Below, piece by piece: positions 29,491 through 44,400 of a stretch of 64,000 bases of DNA; the first letter of the stretch is position 1; the number at the start of each line of letters is the position of its first letter. Location: assembly GCF_021134715.1 (NCBI RefSeq), contig NC_060027.1, positions 5,270,001 to 5,334,000 on the forward strand. The letters run 5' to 3'. The notes beneath the pieces are model-generated. The model saw only the letters and a program-made list of their open reading frames with translations, was not told where the DNA came from and ran no database searches. The position numbers and the translations under genes are program-made. Source of the DNA: Daphnia pulex (taxonomy: Eukaryota; Arthropoda; Branchiopoda; Diplostraca; Daphniidae).

Positions 29491-32400
29491 TCGACAACTC
29501 GTGGTGTAATAATTCAGTTATAATTTTCTGTCTAGGTCTATGCAGCAAGACGATATGCTGACGCAATGTTTAATGGCTTCGGATTTTCACGTTCGAACGG
29601 ATCTATAAGTTTGACGCTTTGCATCGACTGCAGGTTCTCTCGTTCGATCTGTATAGGGGTTCTTTCGTTCTAGACTTCGCTGGCGGGCCTGGCCGCCCAA
29701 TGACTGATGACCTAATCATAATATCGACGCGGTTTATAGTTTATATAAAACTCCGGGTCTTGTTCCCCTTATATCGTCTTTGCCCTGCAGTTATAAACTC
29801 GACTAACAAGAGGAGAAAAAAAATAATCGACGACGATGAAACTTTGGCATTTCCAACAACGGAAAAGTTTCGATTGAGGCACGTTCCAGCCTAAGTACCG
29901 CGGGCGCGGTGGAGTAAAACAGACCGAGCGACGGACGGCCGTGCGCATCCTGTGTAGCTGTCACCGATTAATCAACCGCCCGTCTCGACTCTCGAGTTGC
30001 CAAAGAATCCGTGGACCCTGGCTAGTATATGTGTTTCATCGGAACCACTAATCTGCTTAACAAAGGAGATGGAGTCCTGTATATGTGCCACAGTCACTAG
30101 GCCTGTCTGAGCTCTGTGTGACAGCCGAGAGAAGAAAAACAAAAAACAAACCAAACTAATGAATAGGCAAGAAGGGATTTCAGGGGGTCTTTTATATACC
30201 CACTTAATATTTTCCTTTTTCCTTTCACTCTCTTCTTCGCGCATATATTTTTTAGCTGCTGGAACGGAGCCAAAACTCAAACTGCTGGCGTGGTCTGGGA
30301 TTCGACACACAGTTACAACTATACCTATACAATTTTGTTACTGTGATCTACGACTTTGCTGCTATACTACTACCGCGAATGTATTAGACGAACGAATGCT
30401 CTTCTTTCCCCTTTTTGATGGCATTTCACGAAGATCTATTGTCCATCTAGATATATATTATACGGTGGAGTGGGTATATAAAAGCACGGACCATCTTCAT
30501 TTCATCGGATAGATATGGGGGCCTTGACGAAGGACGTTCGTGTATAAATTTGGCTGGGCCATTAAGCGCGGAAAAAACTTTCTAAAACCGTATAGATACT
30601 TTTTAATATGAACGTACACATTTGATTGCTTCTATAGCTACACACGTTGGAATTGTCAATTCGATTGACCTTGTATGGAGTGACGATGCAATGAAAGAAG
30701 GCCTCGCACCGTTACACCGACGTATAAACAATCCCGTAGCGATCAGCTGATCTATTTCGAGGAAGAGGATGTGAATGTGTGTTTCCAAAAATAGGGGCAA
30801 ACTAACTCATGAACACAGTCGACGCATAGGTATATACAAGTGGCGAATTTCCTCTCTCTATTATCTCTGAAGGCATGCGCTTTGGCTCCTTTTGGTTTAG
30901 AATTCCAGGATTCCTATAAAACTCAGAGTGTGTATCGTATATACCGCCCAAGAGTTTGGAATGCGCGCCGTGAGAAACTGAGAAATGCGATCGTTATACA
31001 GTTTGGAGCTGATTCGTTTGTTTGCAATTTCCTTTTCCATCGTAAAAAAGGAAAAATCGTAATTGTTTTCTTCTCAGAATTAAGGCCAACGAAATGAAAC
31101 CCTCAACTGAAATCACACGCACAGCAGCAGAGAGCCTGGAACACAACTAAATGAAAGAAAAACAAAAAAGGACGAAGATTAATTGTAGTCTCACCTGATT
31201 CGGCTTAAATAGGACTTGTCCACCAACTTCCGCTACAATCTAAAACCGAGCTGGAGCTAAACAAAGATCATATATATACATAGCCCTTGTATACAAGGAG
31301 CGAATCGTCACAGCATTGCTCCTTGAATTATCTTTGGCTTTCGAGGAGACGTTGGTTTCCCGCCTCTGAATCATTCCTTATTATATTCTCTCCCGCACAG
31401 CACCCAACAGCCGCAGCCCTTGACTATAGCATTAAATTAACCCCCCCGCAACATGCGCTGACACATCGTCGACGAATTGTTAAAAGTATTTTCTTTTAAA
31501 AAAAAAATTTCTTGCGCACTCTTCCTTTCGTTTGTCCCGCCTACTTTCCGACGCGTGCCGGGCGGTTCTCGGCTATTTCGCGAAAGATATAAACAAAATG
31601 AAAATGAGGCTCCTGAAATAGCCCCCAAAGGGGAGGAAAAAGGCTATACTACGGTAGTACCACTTGGAAGAGAGAAAGACAGCGCCTTCATTCATTCGCA
31701 ACCGGTTCCTCAAAAGTCGTGCCGTGTAGAAATGCACAGCACGCCAGGATGTGGAAGCGGACCGGGCCAGCAGCTTATAACAGCAGCAGTCGTGTGTTCC
31801 AGTGGGCGTCGCGCGATTGTCTCTTTCTCTCCCTTCTTATATAAAGACTGCTGATGATTACGAAAACACGCACAGAAGACGTGCTGGACATTGTTGGGTC
31901 ATGATTTCATTGAGTATATCCGCGCGCCTTATGTTACTGTGCGGCATTCTTGGATCAGCCGGGCGATTCGCGTGTACGGAACGGCGAATACGGAAGAATT
32001 TTTTTTCTTTTCATTTTCTTTTAGAGAGGCAGCAGCACCAAGGAGACAGTGACAGATGGGAGTTGATAATCTTCACGATGTATGTCACACGCCGCGAAGA
32101 GAGTGCGCGAATGCGGTAAGAATTGCGGGCGGGATGGAGATGATGCCCCTATGCACGACATGAGAGAAAGGGCCGAGAATCAAGACACGAAAAACCGTAT
32201 ATATACATTCCGTCTATAATAGAAATATGGGAAGATGAAAAAAAAAACTATTGTTGGTAATCGTTTTTTTTTTCTCAGTGTTTCTGACGGTTCCAATTTG
32301 CGGCTGCTGGGTAGGACTCTAGTCGACAAGGAGAACAGGTCAGAGAAAGTGCCTGAGGTCTACATTCAATGTAAACAAACAGGAAAATCAACGTTTCCAA

Positions 32401-35400
32401 TATATATATGCTGCATTTGCCAGCAACTTATCGATTGGCATTGAAATACTGCCAAATTCCTCTATAATCCTGTCGCTGGAATATAAAAATGCGTTCAATT
32501 GTCTAGGCACTGGAGGTTTGAGATAAGTTATTCGCGATATCCGAGTTCCCTTTGTATTGGAAGAGAAGAAAATGATCAAACGGTGAAAGCAAATGGCCAG
32601 AAAAATAATAAACGAGGTAGACAGTCTGATGGCTTTTGAACATTTCCAGACGTGACTGATGACTTAACTGGACACGCTCTTTTGATTCAGAAGACTATGC
32701 GAAATGATATGACGAAATTCCTGGACACTATACGGTACGTTACGTTATTTTTACAGCAAGTCATTTCGCGTGACGGGGGGTGATTTAAAACACAGCGTGA
32801 ACGAAAAAGTGGCGAACAAGAAAGTCAAGTGAGATTTCTTATAAGTAAATCAACGTTACAAACCTGTTTGGAAATGGAAATCAGATGCAGTTCACTGATT
32901 CAGACAGCCCAGGCACTTTTGTTTTCTAAACAAAAATGGTGTGAATTCCGGATGACGTTGTATCGCTCTATCGCAATCAAACAACTTCTCCGATTACCGC
33001 GGCCAGTAAAAATTATTCCGTTTCTCGACAAGTTTTTCGAGTTTTGTATAGTAGATTCATCACGATTGTGTTTTGAAGATTTCGTTAATCAAAATTCCTG
33101 CACGTGAGTGGGATGTGAAAACCTGAATGGACCAACCTGCTGATGGAGTCGATATTAAAAACAATCCCGATAGAATAAGAGACATGGATTTTAATAACCG
33201 GATTCGCGCAACTGGAATAAAACGACGGACCTAATGGACTCGCGTTATCCTTCCAGAGGTTGGAGAAATCTCCGCGTATAGAACACCGAAAACGCGATGA
33301 CTCATTTAATGACCTTTGCCTTTGTTTGGTCTGCACAGCAGTTTTCCTCCACGTATGAGCTAATATTTCGGATGAGTCAATCATCAATTCATAGTGGGAA
33401 GAAACGGCGAGGCGTCGGTTAACCATTCATTTCAATTTTTCAACCCAACCAGAGAGAAGAGATAAAATCTGGTTGTTTTTTATTGCCGAATTTCTCTCTC
33501 CTCCATTCTCATTCGGCGTGGGCTACAAATACTACAAATCGCATGATGCAATATGGCGGAAGTGGTCCAGCGCATACATTATATTATGCGCCCGGCAATC
33601 CCATTTCCCTTCTCCCGTTTAAAAAGCCCAGCATCATCATGGGTGCTGTGCATTAGTCAAACATTCTCAAAATCGCACGCCAAGTCTCATCGAAATGGTC
33701 ACGGACGAAAAACCCACGCACCAGTCGAAAAAAGAAAACGAAAAGGAAACTTTCTTTTTCGGTTATTTCTCAATCGAAAAGAAGAAGAAGACGAGAAGCT
33801 TATTCGTGCTGAAAGTGAGTTGGAATATATGGTAGCTATACTATACCCCCGGCATGATATTACCCGCGTTCAACTTATAGATATACTAACGTGCAATTTC
33901 ATTCTTAATGCAACACTCACACGCTCCATTTCCAGTTGTTTCAGTGAACAAAACTGCGAATTGAGCCATTCGTTTTCGCAAGTTCTTTTTTGTTTTATTG
34001 TCGTTGTCGTTGGGAAAAATGAGACCTCCTTATTTGGTTCATGTAGGACGAAAACCAATAATGGCGAGAAACAGGCGAAAATATAATTTGACCAGTCATA
34101 TATATTGCGCAGCACGTATAGACTACTAGACTAGTGTGTGAGGTCAACAGCAGCAAGCACATAAGCAGTAACCCAATAGCCCGAAACATTTGTGCTGCTT
34201 CGAATATTCTTAGCTGGATCGATTCGGAGACGTTGAGCAATAATGACAGGGGATCTGGAATTCTTTCTTCCGTGAATGATTTGAGATTTGTGTTTTTGTC
34301 CACTATTGTGAATCTACTCACTCGTGACACGATTATTGTGAGACAGAGCTGGTGGTGTCGCGTAGACCCCCACACTTTGACACCACGGGGTCGTCCATTG
34401 AACCGCGATGAGATATGGAATGAATTCGATTTCATATCGTAGAGAAATTGAGCAGCCGAGTTCCATTAACAGAAAAGGGCAGCAGCACTCGTCAGGTTTC
34501 TTTTACAGCGACGCAGTTGCTGTCTACCTTCCAGCCAGCCAGTCCGCCGCCCCATCCGCCCCATCAATAGGGCGACGAGGGAGTGCAATATCACACGACG
34601 AAACGAACTTTATATGGTCATAGAGTGAGGCAATATGGCAGGAGGAAATGATGACGTCGAGAGTTGCCAGCAGAGTTGCCCCCGTTGCGTTTCATTCTAT
34701 AATGTACTAGCGATGATGAAATACTCCAACCTACTTATGCATGGATGCACGCCAAAACTTATTTAAACAAAAACACACAAAAAATTGCGCAAACAAAATT
34801 CGCGCACCGCCAAATTTGGTGTAATCGAATCATTGGCGGAATTTTTTTTTATTATTTTTTTTAATTCTCTGCTGCGCCTTTTACGTGTTTGCGGGTGGAG
34901 TCGAGGTCTGGCCATGTAACCTGCAATGTTATATTATTCATGATTTCATATTTTTATTGGGCATTATAAATTCGTTGATTTCGGTTTGATTTTTTATAGT
35001 TTGTTAATTCGCCTAAAGTTCAATTAAATTTTTTTTAAATAAATTGTGTACAAATTTTTTCATCGCCAGCTGGAGCTATTTGCTAAAAGTACTGAGCTCG
35101 TCGGGGTTAATATGTTTATCCCGGTTTATCCGAGACAACCTTCGCCGAAATTACAAGCGTGTGTAGGTGAGAGACCTTCTGCTGGAGACAGAAACACAAG
35201 TCCGCGCGAAGCAATAACACAGACTGCCGAGTTGTTGTTGTACGCGGCCGGCCCCCGCCCGTCTAATCGTTAAATGAGCTGATGATAAGTCTAACAACAG
35301 GAAAAAGGCAGAATGAAATCAGGTAATTATTTTGAAATAAATGCGCCAAAAATATATCTCCTCTCGCTCCTCGCCCAACACCCGCCAAAAAATGATAAAA

Positions 35401-35465
35401 CATCCTTCAAATTTTTTTTCGAACAAGGTTATTGCGTCACGTGTGGCTTATTCGATTTCGGGATT

Positions 35466-35495
35466 TTTTTTTTCTTCTTCTTCTTCTTCTTCCTC
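35466..35495 (+). repeat. T-run plus (TTC)n trinucleotide tract
   Basis: A T-run passes into about seven TTC units, then CCTCG. It creates Phe, Leu and Ser homopolymers in the three plus-strand frames, so none of them is taken as coding. Confidence 0.9.
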
Positions 35496-38400
35496 GTTCA
35501 GGTGGCGTCCCACTGCGTTGGAGGCCATTCCTATTCCTTCCTAGTAAAAAAAGGAAAGTCTCGTCCCTTCTCTATCTCTCTCTCTGTATAGATATTCAAT
35601 TTGACTTAGTACTATATAGTTCTTTTTTCTTTTGGCATAAGACCGACACACACTGTGTGTGTGTGTGTTGTATAGGTTGGGAACTTTTGGATGGACGTTG
35701 AGTGACGTGCTACTCTCACTTTTTCTTTTGGTTTTTTGGTCTTTTCGCTCGATCTCTTGGCGCCCATCAGTTTATATTATTCGCCAGTCTTGTCTGCTGA
35801 TGTTGTGTACACGTCCGCACGCGCGTCCCGGGCGGCGAAATTCTTCGGAGAAGATCAACATCGCAACCGCGTATGAAATCGGCGCAGCGCCAAGGTTTTT
35901 TTTTCTTCTATTATTCCCTCGCCCGCGACGACTAAACAAGCCCGTACGTGTGCAACTAGCAGCTCCGAAAGTGACGCAACACCGTCGTCGGTGTATGTCT
36001 ATAAGCCATCCGGAAATTGATTAGACTGTATAGGGAGAGAGGAGATATATACAACAACAACCATTTTGTGGCCTCTATGTACATGTATACAGCGCTGAAA
36101 AGTCGAAGCCATTTAACGCTCTCTCTCTCTGTTTTGCGCTTTTCTTTTTTGTTCTGCGTCTAGTGGAAAGATGACAGGCCACTCCGACAGTCCGACCAAA
36201 TCAAATTCGTGAATAAATGAAGGCAAATACAAAATAAGAGTTCACTCTGCTGTCACACGCCACTCCTTTTCAGCTTTTCAACGCCCACCTTCGACGACTG
36301 CTGCTGGGCTGTTGCTGTGAATATTGTCCGGCTCCAGTTCTGTTTATGGTCGTCGGCTTTATTTTTATTCGCCCCCGCGCCCGTGTGTATATGAAAATGT
36401 AATGTTCCAATGACATCACCACACCGCGCAAAAATGATGGCTTCGTCTGCTGCTGCTGCTGCGCCGTCTGTTTATATTTACACTAGCTGTGAAAAAGCAT
36501 AAATGCGAAGCAGGTGATTCAAAGTGAACCGATTTACTTTTTATTTTTATTTTTCGACTTTTTTGGTGGGTAGTCCAGCTCAGAAGAGTCGAGTCTTTTA
36601 TCTCTCGACCGGATCCAGCAACACACATCAGCAGAGCAGCTGGAAGAATGCGTCTATTTTTGAGCCGTAACACCGGCCGATAAAAAAGTATACCCCGAAA
36701 GAAAAAAAAGAAGAAGAGCCGCGGTCGTCGTCGGTCGTAGGTGTGTAGATAGATATAAATATATTCTACTCTATACGAGATAGAATAGAAATGGGAAGAA
36801 CAAGAGGGAGATATGAACGGCGACGGGAGATCTTTTCTCTCTCCCTTACTACATCGCGTCTAGCTATATTGGACCTTAAAAAAATAACACACCAAACGAA
36901 ATCTATCTCTTTCTAGCGTGTGTGCAACATTATTACGCAACCCATATAACCATCACTCCTACGGTCCTGCCCCTACAATCTCGAATCTCAAGTTTGGGCC
37001 CAGCGCTCTAAACAAACCGTAAATCCGCCACACTTTCTACAGAGTACGCGGTATAAACTTTTGACGTCATTAAATCGGTTATATAATGTGTTGTGTGTGT
37101 GGATATACTACCGGACTCAATGGGAGATTCTATTCAATCTTTTTCTATTTTCTATTTCACCGTCGTGTGCCGTATTGTATTTATGCAAAGAAGATTCCGA
37201 AAGACATATAAACTTGATTGGCCGCTGTTAAGTTGGAAATGATTATTATTATTACTCTCAAGTTTGCGTGTGGAGAATGACCAATGGAGAGCAGCGCTCG
37301 CCACTGGATGTCCGCTGCTGCTGCTGTCCGCCACGTCAATGCACACGATAAGTCGAAGAAGAAAAATTCGAATATTTTTGTTGTTGTTGTTTTTTGGTAA
37401 ATTTTTTAAAAGGGTTTACAGCGTCTTATCTATTGAGGTTTCTGTTGTTCCATAGCCATATACGTGACAGGCTATATGCTGGGTGCTCCGCGCTATAGGT
37501 GAATCGCTTATCGATTGAAGACATCGCCGAGCACTTCCCCGGCCCACAAAGTTCTTTTTTCCAGCAGCTCCGCTATTTCTTTCTCTTTCCATTTTCTTCG
37601 TATTTTCCAGCAACTTGTAATGTGTGTTTCTTTCTTTTTTTGTTTGTTTTGTTTGTGACGATCCTGTTTGGTGAGGACAAATGGAAAAAGAAAAGAAAAA
37701 ATAATTTTAAATGAAACCCCAAAACAGGAATCTATGGGCAACCGAAAAGACTAGATGGGAAAAAAGGTCACGCGTGGCGCGGAAACTCCAAATCAAAGTG
37801 GACGTGATGGATCGGTGCGGGCCAAGTGTTTTTCATTTTTATAATATGACGTTGCTCCTGATTTTTCCTCTCTCGATTTTTGATACGCGCCGATGTGTGG
37901 GCTTGTTTGTATACGGTACCTTTTTTTTCTAACGCGTTGTTTTGTCCCCCTATAGGTACCGTATATCGCCTGATAAAAAGAAAAGAAATTTGAATACATT
38001 TTCGTTGTCTTTAGACCTGTATTACCGGCCGTCACATTTCTCCCCCCGTCGACCTGTGCCCGTCGTGCTGCTGCCTTTGAAGGCCTTAAACGGCCATGTC
38101 GCCCGTCTGCCGCTGCTCCTGCTTATACGGTGATGTCAAAAGCCGGTAGCCGACTTGGCTTCTCGGGTCTCTTGACACCCGCCATTCGAAAACATCCGTC
38201 AAAAATATACGTATAGAAATTCCATTTGTTTTATCTGGATGCATATGTATAAAAAGGTTATTCTCTATAGGCTGTATGCTCTCTGGTACAGGCCTCTATA
38301 CAGAATTTGACTCGATGCTTCCCGCTGTCGCCCGGCATGATAGATTCCATTTACGGACAAGGGGGAAATTTATCAGTGAAATTTGGCATGTTGAGCATTG

Positions 38401-41400
38401 GGTTTGCTTGCTCACAGGAAAGGCAATAAAGGAAGGGCACTTATACTTCCCTTTCTGGTGAATCTTTTTTTCTTCTTTTTCCTTCTCAGCTTGAAAAGAA
38501 AAGTAGAAATCTACCAGAAAGGAAAAAAAAAAGATGAAGGATCCCCTTTTTCGATCGGAATCTCTCCTATCTATCATTTGATACACTGTACGTTGGAGAG
38601 CGACCTCGCCAGCTCTCATTGGCTCCATTCTTTTCCATCCCTTTTTTGCCTTTTTTTCCAACACAGAGACAGAATGTTTTTGATCCATTTCCTTGTCACT
38701 TTCCTTCCTTGATGCTATATTTTTATACTGAAGAACATCTCCAAACATTACGGTTTCTTTTTTCTTCAGACTTTTTGCTCTTCCATCGTCTGTTAAAGAA
38801 GCTGAGCCTTGCAGCAGCAGAGGCTTCCTGTCTTTAAAGCTCTTTCCTGCTTTCATTCGTTTTCTTTTTCTTATGCTGCGGGATCTTGGATGATGGCTGA
38901 CGCCGGTAATGGCAACATGCCGGAATCTCAAAAGCTTCAAATGCACCGCGGCTACAGGGGGAAAAAAAGAGACCAAAAACAAAAAAGGGGGAAAAAAAAG
39001 TCAGACGTTTAAAAATTTCACCAATATTACCAATGGATATGGCCTGCAGGTCACGAAAAAAGCTCACGCTTTTCGTTTGTTTCGATCAAAAAGAAAACTG
39101 CACCGTTATTCATCACGACGGGAAAATATCTAATATTCATGTCGTTAGCCTAGCAAACGCGCAGCATAGTCTTCCTCGTCAATATCAGAAACGTGAATAG
39201 ACGGAAAAATGTAGATGAACGGAGAAACTATATAATATTCAAGGCAGGCAGCATTCAGTTATTCCCCCCTTGAATAACCATAAAATGTTTGAAACAGTCA
39301 AGACTTTGACGCTGTTTCGGCTGTTGTTTTGGCTTCCCGAAAATCACGAATGTAAGGAGGATGAACACGGTGTAGTAGAAATCAAATTTAGCGTTATCTA
39401 GTCGCAGTTAATGTCCGATGCTGAGATAGACAAGTCGTGTGTCCGATATTATATCGCTGGAACTCGAGTTGGCCGACATGGGCAATTCTCCGTTACGACG
39501 TTTATTTGTTTTACCTTTATTATAACCAATCGGTTGTCGGCTTTCACTCGCTATTCTTGGGCTGTATAAACACATAGGAACGGGATGATTATACTTGAAA
39601 GGAATAACTTGCGTTCATTTCCAGTTGATTGCATTTGTATAGAAGAATTAGTTATTATAGACTGTACAGGGCTGAAAGGAAGTCCCGCGCCGCTCCATCA
39701 CCCGGCCTTAATCGTGTCTGCATTCACCGTTATTAGTTCTCTAAATGTATGTACACCTTGATATTCAATCGTCGGTAATCTTCCAGTTCCTCCAGGCCAT
39801 TTCAACAGCTGCAACAATTCCGATCCAGTCATTAATTTTTTTTTTCCTATTTTATCTAGACAGGCCTTTTTTTCTTATTCTTATTTCCTGTGTTATTAAT
39901 TCTTTTCCTTCATTTTTATTGATGATGTCCTTTTTTTTTCTTTCCTTTTTTGAATTTAATCCGGGGCTGCTCTGTTCTCCTCTCCAGCAAGAAGAGAAAC
40001 CCACGGAAAGCAGATATACACTACGCGCCAATCTCCACCCTAGTATAGTTACACTGCCGCCAACGTATACGAAAGGTATTTCGTTCCAAAATAAACAAAA
40101 TAGTAAAATACTGGAAAAGAAAAAGGTCGAGACGGGATGGACGTGAAGGTCGTGACTGGCTGCTAGGGAGGGAAAAAGAAACAATCCGCCCTCGTCTCTC
40201 TTCAAAGACACTATGTAAAAGACGTGTGTGTGTGTGTTTAGGTTACGCAAGAAGCGTTGGCACGCCGGCACACGACGGCCGCCTCTAAACACAAAAGACA
40301 CCCATTGTGAAACCTGATCACAGATTGGATGGGGATAGAATATTGGGCAGCCAAAGGGAAAAAAAATCTATAGGCAGTTGACGCCCTTCATTAGCTCGTC
40401 ACTTTTTGGCTCGGTCATTCCGTTGTCGTTTAGAGAGAAAAAAAAACTCTTGACGTGTCTGACGTGTTGCAGCTAATTGATTCAACGACGGACATGCGTC
40501 AGGAAATGGAGTGTGAATGACATATCCCGGCTATGATTTATTATATCTAAACTGTTGCCCAAAAAATGTTGGTTTGAAAATGATTTTCCACATTCTCGAC
40601 ACACATCGCAACAACAATTCATACATAATATCTCTATCCAACAATCTACATCGATATTATTATTATTCGCCTTTTCCTCTTCCGCACAGCACAAACCGGA
40701 AGCCGGCCCTTTTATACCTGACGCGTATTTTTGATTGTCGCACACTCACATCCATGTATGTGTATGTGCGCACGTGGAGCTCCCCTAGTCCCCTCCCCGC
40801 TTGAACATTTGTGCCGTCGTGTTTATGATGATGTTAACTTTCCGGTTTTTGTCCGAAATCGAACGCTTTTTGGCTCTGACTCCAGGGGGGGGGGGGGATG
40901 TGAAATGTTGCCGACCTGACAAGCTGCTGGAAGGGGTCCGTCGCTGCCGCAGCTGCAGCAATCCTATGCATATTATTTGGATGGTGTATAATGCGAAGGT
41001 CGCGACCCAAATGCCACCGAAAACCAAAAAGGAAATGCAAACGCACAGTCAGCAAAGCTCTCTCGGTTCTACTGTCGAATAATTGGTAGCTGGAAATCAA
41101 GAAAGAAAGAAAAAGAAAAGAACACACGGACAACACAAGGTATATATGCCACTCGGCAGTCGGTGCGCATCCAACGGCACACACACGGGGATGCAAGGCC
41201 GTCGGGTGCGGATATTGTTGGGGTTGCTGGCGCCAGCAACTTGGGAGAGAAACAAAAAATGTTAAGCTTTCGGGCATTCGTATTGGGTGGGGTCCGTTGC
41301 CTTCATACATGAGGAATTATATTATAGATCTCTCTCTCTCTTTCTTCTTCTTCTTTTTTTTCTGTCTGCTGTTCTGCCCCTTTCATCAATCGTAATGATT

Positions 41401-44400
41401 TTTCTTCGTGTGTGTGTGTGTAGATGTGTTCCCTCCTGTCTGCCCATGTTATTTTATTGACATTAATACCTAATGATGATCGCATCCCAAAATATTCACA
41501 TCGCAAAAAAAGAAAAAAAAATTATTCAAATCATTTTTCCATGGCCAAGTTATTGCGTATTATATTCGATGGCGATTGGTGCGGCAGACTGGACAATAAA
41601 TTACAATTAGCGAGCTCTAGGAACCAATTAATTTCCCTTATTTCTTTTTTGTTCTGTAGTCGGAAAAATGTGTAGAAAATAGTCTGTCGCTTTTCGGGTC
41701 ATTCCAGTTTTTATTTTTTTTTTGTCGTACATCATGTCACAGTTAATATCTGTCTGTGAGTCGCTCGTATCTCGTGACAGGTCAGGTGCTTTTGAGTTGT
41801 TTATTCCCTATGCCTTGAAGTATATAGCGGCAAGTTCAGTTCGTCAGGGCCGTCTCCATTTTGCTATGGTTTTTCTAGTTCATTAGAGCGGTTGACTAAT
41901 CGTGCCGTCATCGCCCGTAGTCGCTACAAGTCGTCATATACAGTATACGTTCACCTTGCGTCAGAAAATGAACAAACGGTATACCCATTTTGACTCAGCC
42001 AAGCGTTTAAAATGTTGCTCTGTCAAGCGCGTCATCGACCGCAAGTGATTTCGTCGTCTCCGCTGTTGCGCGTATTACATTTGAACTACTTACAAATCAC
42101 TTAACCAAAAAGATTCGGCGGTTTGATACCACTTATTCGGAAGCTGTCGTATAGTCAAAACAATTTCACAATCACTTTCCTTCGTCGTCTTCTCTTTAAG
42201 GAGCCGTGACTCAAACGGGACGGTGTAAGGATCCATGTCGGCTGCTGCTGTCGACATGATCGTGAAAGTGTTCTTCTCAATTGACCTTGTGGGAAAATTG
42301 GCTAAAAGACAAACAGCAACACAACCGACAGAAACAAAAAGAAGAGTCAAGTTGCTACTAAAGATGTGCAGTTTACAGCTGCGGTGAAAAAATAAAAAGA
42401 GAAATAACAAATAAAACAGGGACAACTATCAAGACGGCCTGTGGTGGACGGGAATAGAGAGGTGGGAGGAAACCGGCCTCGACCGCAAGAGGGACGACCG
42501 AGTTGAGAGAAAGGGAATAGAAATAAGGGGCTGGCCCGTCGCCCGTCCGTCGGCAGTCTTCTTTCGTTAGTCGAGCGGTTCGCACGTACGCGCATTCTAT
42601 TTAGAGTTCGGCTCCCTTTTCTACATCGATAGTGTCACTCTTTTATTTCCCCCAAAAAATTTATCGATCGTGTGTGCTTGTGTGTGTGTGTGCAATTGAT
42701 CCCTCCCTACAGGCGAATTAGTCAATTACCCAGTGCAGAGATCAAACAGACTTGTGCTCTTATCCCATCGACTAATATCAATTTGTGGACCGGAAAAAAA
42801 AGGAAATATAAGACACACACCGCGTTTCATCGTCACACCTGTCGAGGTAAATGTCACAACTGTTTATTTTCTATTGAATATTGGGGCTAAGAAATTTGGG
42901 CAATTTGGGTGAATCAGATTTGCGTGAATATACGCTAATCAGAACTTGCTAACTGGGTTATAGCCGGTGAAAACACAAAATAGACTATAGTTCTAGGTTT
43001 CTTTTTCTCCTTTGGGAACTCAAATGGTTGTTGGCGAATGTGTGCTGTTCCCAAGTTTTCCCCAAATGTCAGACACAGCTGGGCGGTCGGCTGTGTTGTG
43101 TTGTATAATATCAGTTGCAGCCATCACCGAATGATTGTTCCCGCTAATGTGTTTTTGGGCGTCGGCGCCGATTCACTCTTCTTCCAGTTTTTATATCTTC
43201 AATTGTGACTCGGTTTTTTTTCTATCCACTGCCTTTTGTTTGTCTGCACCGGTTTCTTCTCGCTAGAGGAAAGAAATGATCGTCGGTGGGCATTCATCTT
43301 CGTCACAAAATGGGGCTCCTGACTTTGCGTGTGTTGACCTAACCATTTCCGACGCAAGAAAAGAATGGAACAAACCAAACACGCGTGTACAGGCGAGAAA
43401 AAGGGGGGCACCCGCTTGCTGATTATATTTTTCTAGAGTGCTTATTGTGTCTGCGATACATAAATTTTTTTTATCGCCACCGATTTTCTTTAGAAAATTT
43501 TGAAAAACTGGTAGTGGCGCCAAATATTTTTTATTTTAAAAAAGGGACCCCGGTAATGGCAGCTGCTGCCGGGTTTTTGGGGGTGAGCAACGGCTATATA
43601 ACGGCGTCCATGCATGGCATTTAGACTTGCGTGGGCGATGTGTGTGTGTGTGTTTCTCTGTTACCATAGCTGCCATCGTTGAATCATTAGCCATTCAATG
43701 AACTCTGACTTCATTTTCATTTTTGGACCAAATTCTCCGTCATTTTTCATCGTCTAAAAAATCAAAAACAGCGGATGTCACAAAATCCGGATTATTCAGT
43801 AAAATCTGGAATGTTTTTAAATTTAAAAAAAAAAATACAAAAGTAAATCCCAAGTTCAATGTCGGAACACACAGGATGTTTCCACAAATCACGACGAGAG
43901 AAAAGACTAAAGCCGAGAGGAAAATCGCTCTGTGTGTCTATCGATCCTTTTCTAGTTGTTTCTGTTGGTGCGTATAAAAGACTCTACTAGACGAGATGAA
44001 AAAGAAGACTGTCCTCCACTCTTGTTTATTTATTATGGCCGTCGTCTAGTACATAACCAATGCTCAAGTGCTGCAGTGCTACTAAATTCTCTTCTCTCGT
44101 CTCCTTGTGTTTTTATTATTTCGTTTTTCTTTTTCTTTCCTGGCTGCTGCGTTTGTTATAATGCCCAGCTCCACTCTCTCCGGCTGGTTGGGTTGCTCGC
44201 CTATAGACTCCAACAAGCCAAGTTCATTTATATCATTGTGTGTCACGTCTTGTTGGAACTCTTACCCAAATACCCCAAATGGTCGGAAAAGTTTAGTCGA
44301 GGACACCCAACAAAAAAATTGTACATACAAAAAAACGTCAATTCTGCACTTTTTTTTCTTATTCATTTCCCTTCTGCTGTGAGATCCAACGACTGCTGTA

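Noticed and set aside
38296..38982. 228-codon minus-strand open frame, the longest in the window
   Set aside because: The strand is purine-rich with few T bases, so stops are rare by composition. The product is Lys, Arg and Glu-rich without a domain, and there is no splice or promoter context.
42090..42425. 111-codon minus-strand frame with a hydrophobic start
   Set aside because: The second half looks protein-like, but there is no recognised domain, no splice support and the hydrophobic start comes from T-rich sequence. Kept as undecided rather than annotated.
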